From assembly GCA_963971425.1 (NCBI GenBank), contig OZ020517.1:24438462-24502461 (forward strand): a stretch of DNA of 64,000 bases, in the 5' to 3' direction. The notes beneath the pieces were generated by a model. It had not been told where the DNA came from. It did no database searches and was given only the letters and a program-made list of their open reading frames with translations. A program made the translations under genes and the position numbers. The DNA comes from Bryoerythrophyllum caledonicum. Its lineage: Eukaryota; Streptophyta; Bryopsida; Pottiales; Pottiaceae. Shown here in pieces: positions 55,233-64,000 of the stretch. Every line of letters starts with the position of its first letter. Position 1 is the stretch's first letter.

Positions 55233-57780
55233 ATATCTTTTTTTTACTTAAGTCACTTGTACCACAGCCCCCACTCCATTCGTCTCATAACTTCTTATGA
55301 TCATTGTTATGCCCTAACCTCTCATGTACACAACTGCCCATCCCAATTCACAACCAACACCCATAGATTCAAAGAACGAACACATCACATCAAGTTTCAA
55401 AGCTTGTACCAAGGATATGCACACTACATTAAGGATTCTTGACCATTATAGGAACCCACTTGCACGGTGCACTACGGAAATTAACCCGAAAAATCACTAC
55501 AATTAAGGTTTAGGTGGAAAAATGTTGTGTATCCAGTCTTGGCACTCTTCCGATTCGGGCAACGCTCTTGCACAGTCAGAGAGACCGTGATCAACCACGG
55601 CACGACACTTAGCAGCCGTGCAACGACAACCTTGGAACCTTTGGTGTCTCCGAAACACCAAGCAATCCAGCTCCCACACCACCAAACAAGCTCGACCCAC
55701 AATCTTTTTGCACAGAAGAAAGCATTCACCTCACAGCCGCAGCATAAGCATCCACCAGTTTACAACAACCAAGCTAAGAAGAAAAATAAAATAAAATAAA
55801 ATAAATAAACGCACGAACACGAACAGAGATAAAGGCAGAATTCAGCCAGAAAGATCTCGCCTAGGAGGATTCAGGGTCCCGAGCTCTACACCGATCGCGG
55901 GGCAGGGATCCTTCCCATCGTCATCAGCTCTCACACAACACCACGATCCTCCAGCCTTCCACTCACGAACCGTGTGGCGCCGTGACTCTTGAGCTGTAAC
56001 GCTGAAGGTGATGCAGCTGCGAAGCCGTTGCGTGCTCGTGCCCCTGAGTTGATCTCGTCCGTCTCACTGCGATCTCCTCAGTCGACGCTACTCTCTAAGC
56101 CACGGGCAGAACCTCACTGAACCGCCGCCTATTCCTCCGACCACCTTCGTCCGCTCCCTCGACTCCAATCAGCAATTTCGGACTGGTTAGTTGCATCCCC
56201 CGACGCGAATCGCCGCGGTGACAATCCCCGCGATCTCACCACCCACAAACTCACGCTCTTTCGAACCCAAAAAATCTGCTTCCCACTCTGGACAGGACAA
56301 TGTCTCCTCCACGACACCAACCCCACCCTCCCCCGCAACAATTCTCCTACCAGCACTTCTTCCTGCACATCGACCACTCTCTCCCGGGTCCCTCAAAACT
56401 GAACCCTCTCACACCCACGTTTATTCCTCGCGATCTCCTTGCACTCTAACTCACACGCTGCCTTCGGCGCGCACACCCTCAATCAGTCTGTACTCCGGCG
56501 CCATCATCGTACACCCAATCCTTCGGGCAAACCAACATGAAGAAAACAACACGAGCTTCGGAGGAAAGCAACCACCTTGTCACGGGACGTGGTGTCAAGG
56601 GCCTCTCCGTATCGTAGTTTTAGCGTAGATTAGTTTGTTACTAAACTACGGGTGTTTAGGGATGTATGGCAGTGCAACACATTCATCCATGGATGATTTT
56701 CATCCACTTAGGGTTGTATGTTTGTGCGTATAGCGCCGCACACGTCCTTGACTTGACGTCTTTGTCAAGTCAAGCTTTGTGAGTGAGTTAGAGAGTGTTT
56801 TGTGATTTCTTTTGCTTGTAAGTGATTGTTTATCATTGGTAAAGGCTCTGCATTCTCTTAAACTACTTGCACTCGTTGAGTCTCCCTTTGAGGAGTGTGA
56901 GACGCTTGACTACGTGAGTGATTTCATACTTGTTCAGGGGGGGCACTTGAGGGTGTATTACGTATACTTGTTTTAGTGTATGATTTTCGTTTTTTTATGT
57001 TAATTAGGACTCTTGATCTACTGTGGTTATCGATCTTTCTTTACACGACAACCTTCTTTTCATCACCTACGCTTATGGTCATCTCAATTTCCACGATATG
57101 TCTCCGTCTACTTCCAACAAGTACCACGAAACCTCCTTCCCGTGTGGTCGTGCTATCACCCTCCTCCGGCCTCTTACCGGTGCTCACAAGCGCCCTCGCT
57201 CGCCTATTGGTCTGATCGTTGTGTCGCTTATTTTACAGCGTGCGTTGATCGCCTTCTCGGCAGCCCTGCCGCGCTCTCCCTTTGGAGCTCGATCCTCACT
57301 GTCTCCCTCTTGAAATCCTTGCTTTAGCCCAGGTCGTTTTTCTCACTCTTTCTCTTTCCTTGCGCCGAGAGCCTCCTCGTGCCGATGCCTTCTGTCATTG
57401 ATCTCCCAACACTCTGCCTCTCCCCCATCACATATCGGAGCTCTTCCTCGTCGCGAGTACCGCTGCGCTCCTTGTCCCATGCTCTCACCCGCTCCTCGCT
57501 TTCGAGCATCTCATGCTGCCCTAGTGATTACGCAAGTCTCGCGCCCTTTCCTGAGCTGCGCATTGCTAATTTCTTCAACTTCCCCACCACTTGCTTCCAC
57601 GGTCCTCCTTGATTTACTACCATGTTCTCCTAAGATTGATATCCACCTTAGAACCTCACGGGTTCCTACATCCAACGATCAACCAGCCTTGGTGGCCATA
57701 TCCATGTGTCGGCCATGGCCAGCCATAACCGCCATAGCCAGCGGTAATCAACAAGACTTCTTCTTCTTTCTCTTCTTCTA
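55233..57780. other. Large intergenic block without a recognisable gene
   Basis: Several overlapping open frames occur on both strands but none shows a family motif or stable codon bias. The 55500-56600 part has a moderate G+C content and could be a degraded gene or retroelement. The 57000-57750 part is pyrimidine-rich with proline/serine/leucine frames in all three phases. No long terminal repeats, primer-binding site or reverse transcriptase motif was seen. Confidence 0.35.
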
Positions 57781-58200
57781 TCCCCTAAAAACTCCAACAC
57801 TCCTTGTTGAAATATAACATTTTAAACTCTAATTCTATAATCTAATTTCCACATTCTAAATTCTAACAATTTTTCAATTATATATATTTTTTCTTTCTTT
57901 TCCACTAATCTTTCTTTTCTCTCTCCTACTATTTTACCTTTCACTACTTTAACCACTAACTACTAACACTAACTTCCATGACTAACTAACCATAACAAAA
58001 CCCTAATAAAAGTCACTCTAAATTTCTTTTGTCTCTTTAACTCCTCGCATCTAAACTTTCTCACTAACACACCGATTTTCTCATTACCACTAATTTAATG
58101 AGATCCTCAGATCTCCATTACTACTAACAACATCCCATCACTAACTTCTAACTAACCCACACAAATCCAATAATTTAGTCTAAAACCAAATGTGACCCAA
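57781..58200. other. Plus strand almost devoid of G
   Basis: In 57781-58080 I count seven G residues in 300 bases, while C, T and A are all abundant. Motifs such as ctaacta, actaac and cccaca recur. There is no coding frame. Confidence 0.6.
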
Positions 58201-58229
58201 AATTTGGGCTCACACCTGTCCATCACCGC

Positions 58230-58502
58230 CACCTTCCTACCAATGCAAATCTATATTTAGTCCCAATTTCACCCCATATCCACCCCATTTCAACCCATTC
58301 ACTCTTTTTTAGCTCCAAGTTGAGGCTTAGTATTGGTCAAGATCCTAACTTTAGGTCGGCGCTAATGGGGGGTACCTAGGGGCAGATATAGGCCAAACAT
58401 GGCAGCACACTTCGAAAATTCATAACTAATTCAATTTTTATCGAAAAAATATGAAACCACTTGGGTTGAGATTATAATTATGTTGGCTACCACTGAAAAA
58501 TA
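58230..58502 (+). repeat. Left arm of a diverged inverted repeat pair (partner 63430-63700)
   Basis: Shared blocks include gggtacct near 58370, catggc, attcataactaatt, atatgaaa, gggttgagattataatt and gttggctaccact, all found inverted at 63440-63570. The outer part matches more weakly (agctccaagttgagg against agctccaaatggagg). Confidence 0.6.
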
Positions 58503-58804
58503 AATGTATAATTGTTTAATTCTCCTTAGATGCGCAGTAGATTGAGCTGTCACGAGCCACTCCAAAACGATGTGCTTTCGCAAGCCAAATTCTGGGCTTC
58601 AAGCAAAAAGAAGTAGCGAAGGCCTTTTCCTCAGGGTTTCACCCTTTTGGTTGGCAGTTTGGTTTCCTCGGTTCCTTTGTTTCTCAAGCACAAAGCTATG
58701 GCTGTTCCTTTAGTTCTTGGCGTTGCTCTCCGTTGAACTCTTCTGGGGGAGATGGTTTGACTTTCTTCTTTCTTTGACCCCTTTGGGACGGTTATTATGC
58801 TAAG

Positions 58805-60123
58805 TGGGGTTTCACACATGGACCATGGTACCAAGGTACCGAAGGACCAAACTATGCCAAGGTGCCGAGTTCTGGAATTGGAATTTTTCTTTTATGATAC
58901 AGTCTCCTCCCTTTACAAAGACCTCATTCGTTCTCCTCCCTTTACAAAGACCTCGATAGTTTTGCCTCCAATATTGAGAGGTTGTTATAATGGAAAGGGG
59001 GGTAAATGAGTGTACTGTAAGTGTTGTTGTCATAAAGGGAGATGATTGGTTTTGATTTTAGGTGGCAGTTATCACGAAATTGTTGTTGTATCAGATTCTT
59101 GTATAAAGAGAGTTGATTGTATGCGATCTGCAGAATTTGGAACCTTGTAGTGTGAAAGTTCAAGGTACCGAGTTGAGAGGCCATGACCCAATCTATTTTA
59201 CAAATCTCTAGTCAATATTTACTTCTTTAACCCCTAAATTACCAAGCCATTTTCAAACCAAAACTCACTTCAGAATTGCTTGTTCTAGTGCAATGAGTAG
59301 AGAAGAAAACCAGAACCTTTAATTCTATTTAAAATTGTAAGATCTCAATCAATACTTATTGAGTAACATACTCACAAAATTTCATAAACTTTGAGTGCAC
59401 GGATTGAAAGATTAGAGTGTTTGAAGTAGAAAAAATGGTTCATTTTCTTCCCTGCGTTTAGTGGATCATCAAACTTTGAGTTCACATGGTCCAATTTTTG
59501 CACTACACAAGGTCTAAATTCATTACCACCAGGATAAGCATGATATTAGTTCCTTGTACACCAATTTTTAGAGGTAAACAAAGAGTGCAAAATATTTTTT
59601 AGAATTGTGCAAGGAGGAACTTGCCCAAACCTTCAAGAGCCTCCCAACGGGACTCTTGGTAATTTAGGGGTTAAGGTCCTCTGAATAAAAAAATCCTCTC
59701 AATTTCTTTAGTCATGGAGCCTAGAAGAGAACACATTCTTGGTAAAAAAATCAAGACAATGGTCCAAATGCTCATTTCACAAAAAAAATCCAGCATACGC
59801 ACTAGGCACAGAAAAAATTCACGTAAAAAAATTCAGGTGAAAATTTAAATTAAAAATTTAAGGTAAAAAATTAGGAAATATTTTTTGGATAATTTTTTTT
59901 AGGGTTGCATAAGTTATTATTTTGATCTAATGGGTGAGATCTTGTCAAATTTGAATATTTTAATAAAAGAAATTTGGCACCTCGGCAAGAGTTTGGTGTG
60001 ATAGAGAATAGAAATCTAAACATCCCTCACGTGACCAAACTCTTGGCGCCAAAACCTCTAAATAGTGCTACCATGTATTCAGTTTATATGCCCTTGGTAC
60101 CTTGGTCCAAGTGCGAAACCCCA
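58805..60123. mobile_element. 1.3-kb element with ~30-bp inverted termini, containing TTAA element 7
   Basis: The left terminus is TGGGGTTTCACACATGGACC then ATGGTACCAAGG. The inverted right terminus is TGGGGTTTCGCACTTGGACC then AAGGTACCAAGG. No clear target duplication is visible. A short direct repeat of tctcctccctttacaaagac lies inside near 58906-58955. The last 12 bases overlap the first unit of the 531-bp tandem array. Confidence 0.65.
59227..59674. mobile_element. TTAA-flanked non-autonomous element 7, 448 bp
   Basis: TTAA lies at 59227-59230 and 59671-59674. The termini are CCCCTAAATTACCAAG on both sides, identical over 16 bp when the right is inverted. It carries the left half of the family interior (gcacggattgaaagatt, cttccctgcgtttagtgg) and then jumps to the right terminus, so it is an internal deletion derivative. 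Confidence 0.88.
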
Positions 60124-61704
60124 AGGTCCTGACCAAGGCCAACTTTGAAGTTGTAGACCAATCTAATTGCTAGAAAACTTGGTACATGGGTACCATAGTC
60201 CATTTCACACCATATTCAATATATTGGGAGATTTTCAGGACTTTGAAAGGTATGAATGGTTTTCCCAATAGTAATTGTTTGTGCACATTCAGCTCGACTT
60301 GAGCTAAATATGTACCCATATTGATCATAATGGAAAAATTTCATTGTGTAAATTCACTAAACATTTGCATGTTTAGGTCGATTCAAGCTTCATGTAATAT
60401 TTTGGGAGGCTCCCAATCTCCCAATATAATGAATATGGTGTTATTTGTGAAACCTTCCTAAGCTTCCGCACATGACCACCATATGACCTCATTTGGTTCC
60501 GAATCCGGGAGCAACGGATGCGGGTTGGGCTCTCAAGATCTATATTGGTTGGAGTAGACAATCTGGTTTGGAAGCCGTGTTAGGGAGCTCCAAACAATGA
60601 TTTGAATAAGATGGTAGTGCACTACGAGTGGTCGGTGGTGCTTGCGAAACCCCAAGGTCCTGACCAAGGCCAACTTTGAAGCTGTAGACCAATCTAATTG
60701 CTAGAAAACTTGGTACATGGGTACCATAGTCCATTTCACACCATATTCAATATATTGGGAGATTTTCAGGACTTTGAAAGGTATGAATGGTTTTCCCAAT
60801 AGTAATTGTTTGTGCACATTCAGCTCGACTTGAGCTAAATATGTACCCATATTGATCATAATGGAAAAATTTCATTGTGTAAATTCACTAAACATTTGCA
60901 TGTTTAGGTCGATTCAAGCTTCATGTAATATTTTGGGAGGCTCCCAATCTCCCAATATAATGAATATGGTGTTATTTGTGAAACCTTCCTAAGCTTCCGC
61001 ACATGACCACCATATGACCTCATTTGGTTCCGAATCCGGGAGCAACGGATGCGGGTTGGGCTCTCAAGATCTATATTGGTTGGAGTAGACAATCTGGTTT
61101 GGAAGCCGTGTTAGGGAGCTCCAAACAATGATTTGAATAAGATGGTAGTGCACTACGAGTGGTCGGTGGTGCTTGCGAAACCCCAAGGTCCTGACCAAGG
61201 CCAACTTTGAAGCTGTAGACCAATCTAATTGCTAGAAAACTTGGTACATGGGTACCATAGTCCATTTCACACCATATTCAATATATTGGGAGATTTTCAG
61301 GACTTTGAAAGGTATGAATGGTTTTCCCAATAGTAATTGTTTGTGCACATTCAGCTCGACTTGAGCTAAATATGTACCCATATTGATCATAATGGAAAAA
61401 TTTCATTGTGTAAATTCACTAAACATTTGCATGTTTAGGTCGATTCAAGCTTCATGTAATATTTTGGGAGGCTCCCAATCTCCCAATATAATGAATATGG
61501 TGTTATTTGTGAAACCTTCCTAAGCTTCCGCACATGACCACCATATGACCTCATTTGGTTCCGAATCCGGGAGCAACGGATGCGGGTTGGGCTCTCAAGA
61601 TCTATATTGGTTGGAGTAGACAATCTGGTTTGGAAGCCGTGTTAGGGAGCTCCAAACAATGATTTGAATAAGATGGTAGTGCACTACAAGTGGTCGGTGG
61701 TGCT
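60112..61704. repeat. Exact tandem triplication of a 531-bp unit
   Basis: Units are 60112-60642, 60643-61173 and 61174-61704, each beginning tgcgaaaccccaaggtcctg. They look identical except for rare single-base differences (aagttgtag against aagctgtag in unit 1; cactacaag against cactacgag in unit 3). The repeated short frames inside have no family resemblance. Either a very recent duplication or an assembly feature. Confidence 0.97.
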
Positions 61705-63429
61705 TGTGAAATTCTAGAAGCACAGGCAGCAAAGACTTAGCTAGCAACTACGATTTTGCCGAGGTTGACGTTTTCATGTTCTTTTTATGTAAACTTTAAT
61801 GTGTCTTTTCATGTAAAAGAATTGATCTCATGTAAAAAACATTGTATTTGTTACACGATGATTATTTTGAGTTTTGACAATATAAGATCTATGTGAAAAC
61901 AATAGAACTTTCTTTTGATATTCTAAACGATATCCTTGGAATATGTGTACAATACTAGAGCCAGAGACAATTGGATCGATATGATTTTTACATGAGCTCA
62001 TCATCGACACTAGAGCCTCTCTTTTCCGTGATGAAGCTCTTTGGCCCTACCCCATGCAAGCTAAAGCTCCCCGTAGAACCCCAAGTTCCCAAAAAGATGA
62101 TTGGTGGTTCCCGAAACCTTTCGCAAGTCACCATGTGCATGTGGTCTCAGTTACTAACATAAGACCTTAAGATTCGGAGTGACACACGAGGTCACCTCCT
62201 TTACTTTCAGGAAAACTCAAGATTTATGTCTTGTTGTTTTGACTAGAGTGTAGGATGTGATGCTTATCCAAACCAGGTTAGCCCATAAAGGACGGCGACT
62301 ATGACCGTGGAATCAATCTCAATTTCCATACTGCTATGTGCTTTAATTTTTCATTAGATACTAGTGGGGGTTTTTTTATTTCATTTTTCAAAGATGAGGT
62401 TACATGTTTTGTTTATGTCACAAAAATCACTATTTGTTTTGTGAAATTTTGAGTTTATTATGATTAATTGAAGTAAAAGTGAAGAAAATTCATATGAAAA
62501 ACAAAGTATGCTAATTTTTTTGAGAATCTCACCAAAGGTGTACAAAATAGGGACAAAACTTGTGGTGTAAATGAAACTTCCGTGTTCAGCTAAAATTAGA
62601 TTTTTTTGGTAGGCCCAAACTTCAAATTGCAATAACATATTCAAATTTTTTGTATTTTTCAAAATTACAAATTGGAATAGAAACTTGACTTCATAAACTT
62701 CCTTTGATTTGCTGGACTCAAAATCAAAAGATATCATCTCAATGACTTGTGTTCACAGTTAGAGCAACACCAAGAAGTTTCAAGAATTCAATACATTGAG
62801 ATGCATGTCACCAGCCCTTTTTTTTTCATTTTAGTGGGATCGCCACAGTGGCTGCAGAGGCCAGGGAGCTGTAGTACTTCTGGCTTTCTCATCAATCCAA
62901 ACGAAACTAAAATTTCTCCATAAATTTTCATTTCGAAGATTTCATCTATATAAACATAGATTTGTACATCCTTTTTGGCGACAAGATGGAGTCCCCGTTA
63001 TTCATTAGTGGCAATATGGCGACATAGCAACGACCATCCATGGAATTTTGGCGATGTGAAATCACAAATTTCCCACTTTTTTCGGGAATATTCTATTTTA
63101 TGATAATTTTTTTCACCATTTGGCTGTTTTTCGCCTAAAAAAAAAGGGCTGCATGTCACAAACTCTTTCTTCTTTAAATTTGACTTGATTTCCTTGACGA
63201 GGCAAGTTTCATCATCATCTAACACTTACACATTCAATAAATTCCCTACAACAGGAATTAGATTAAAAAAATGACCGGTTACATCGATAGGTTATCCTTT
63301 AAATGTCATCCGAGAAGCCACTATTTGGCTGCTCAAGCGTTTAAGGGTTAGTAAGAGAACATAAGATAAGCCCCCCTAAAACCCACAAGTTAAGGAATCT
63401 GCATACATGGAGAGAGGAGATGATTAAAA
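61705..63429. other. A/T-rich intergenic with a fifth copy of the 190-bp repeat
   Basis: At 62030-62220 the sequence gccctaccccatgcaagcta, then gtggttcccgaaacc, then gaggtcacctcctttacttt, matches the repeat family at 23.5-24.5 kb. The remainder is A/T-rich with no coding frame. Confidence 0.6.
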
Positions 63430-63700
63430 TATTATTTTTTAGTGATAGCCAATAGAATTACAATCCCAACCCATGTGATTTCATATTTTTCCGATGAAAA
63501 CTGAATTAGTTATGAATTTTCAAACTGTACAGCCATGTTTAGTGGGTGGCCAACAGCAGGTACCCCCATAACCAACGACCAAAAGTACGGGTCGTGACTA
63601 ATAGAAAACCTCCATTTGGAGCTGAGTTGGTGGTAATGGGATGGAAGAAGGTTGAATACACCCCAATTTTATAGGCGTTGGCTATGAGTTTTTGTTGGTT
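63430..63700 (-). repeat. Right arm of the diverged inverted repeat pair (partner 58230-58502)
   Basis: Contains gatagccaatagaattacaa, then cccaacccatgtgatttcat, then aattagttatgaattttc, the inverse of the blocks around 58410-58495. Confidence 0.6.
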
Positions 63701-64000
63701 ATTTGGGGGCCTCACCTTACTTCTATTGTGTGCACTTGTCGGTCGAGGTTGATACTTTGCGTTTCCGATCTCGTGCGTCTGCTTTCGAGGTTGTCGGTGA
63801 CATCGACTGTTGCCGACAACTTCTTCCCAGGTTATTGGTTTCGTCGTGGCCGGTACTATGCACTTTCCTGTCTGTAATCTTCAATGATGTAACTTGGGGT
63901 GCTTCGGAGAAAGGTTCTGCCGCAGCTTCACAAGCAAGTGCGGTGATGTGACTAAATCGTCTCTTTGTGGACAAGTGCTTTAGATCGATGGAGCAGAAAT
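63701..64000. other. Window end, unassigned
   Basis: Moderate G+C sequence with short overlapping open frames on both strands, all running near the window edge. No motif allows assignment; it could be part of a gene continuing beyond the window. Confidence 0.25.

Noticed and set aside
55500-57780. Possible LTR retrotransposon remnant
   Set aside because: No paired long terminal repeats, primer-binding site, polypurine tract or polymerase motifs could be found.
60373-61623. Three identical 62-codon frames on the minus strand, repeated every 531 bp
   Set aside because: They repeat only because the DNA unit is tandemly triplicated; there is no family motif, codon bias or splice context.
63340-63360. 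tttaagggttag, resembling an end of the TTAA family
   Set aside because: No TTAA plus CCCC terminus and no matching partner end; it is closer to the 52-kb foldback terminus but also unpaired.
1-64000. CRISPR array or prokaryotic operon structure
   Set aside because: Spliceosomal introns, plant-type genes and MITEs show nuclear eukaryotic DNA; the direct repeats are minisatellites or tandem duplications without regular spacers.

Overview
The window is nuclear DNA of a streptophyte: a land plant or close algal relative, most likely not a flowering plant. Multi-exon genes with short GT-AG introns (about 85-500 nt) encode typically plant proteins: an NPF/PTR transporter, a LURP-one-related protein, an SDE3-type RNA helicase, AP-1 gamma-adaptin, an ADCK2-like ABC1 kinase and an At2g23090-type zinc-finger protein. 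A membrane-anchored FkbM methyltransferase, an intronless GH53 galactanase and a Tc1-like DD34E transposase are unusual for seed plants. Species and chromosome cannot be read from the sequence.

Layout. 1-1.1 kb: edge-truncated, possibly broken hypothetical gene (+). 2.1-6.6 kb: 15-exon ABC1 kinase (-). 7.7-9.8 kb: three-exon FkbM methyltransferase (-) with a triplicated segment in intron 2. 10.3-17.5 kb: transposon cluster with three TTAA-flanked elements and a near-complete Tc1-like transposon. 17.6-19.1 kb: six 80-bp leader repeats, then a LURP-one-related gene (+). 19.8-24.8 kb: more mobile DNA, including a tRNA-Leu(CAA) relic split by a 900-bp Harbinger-like element. 25-26 kb: small zinc-finger gene (+). 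28.2-34.7 kb: AP-1 gamma-adaptin (+) with a repeated hinge motif. 35.9-37.0 kb: GH53 gene (+). 37.3 kb: tRNA-Val(AAC)-like sequence. 37.7-39.9 kb: short unknown ORF (+) convergent with an NPF transporter (-). 43.2-47.9 kb: SDE3-like helicase (-). 50-64 kb: no gene I can support; nested foldback elements, minisatellites and a 3 x 531 bp tandem repeat.

The most distinctive feature is a non-autonomous transposon family with seven complete members (57 to 1102 bp). Every one of the 14 ends reads TTAA followed by a CCCCTAA-like inverted terminus, the hallmark of piggyBac-type elements. The smallest is little more than two joined termini, inserted in another repeat whose paralogue near 52.19 kb gives the empty site. 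No source transposase is in the window.

The genes do not form a pathway. They are independently transcribed housekeeping, transport, RNA-silencing and carbohydrate genes. Exon structures for ABC1K, FkbM, LOR, NPF and SDE3 were joined by hand with all splice phases consistent; AP-1 gamma is consistent except for one unresolved hinge junction.
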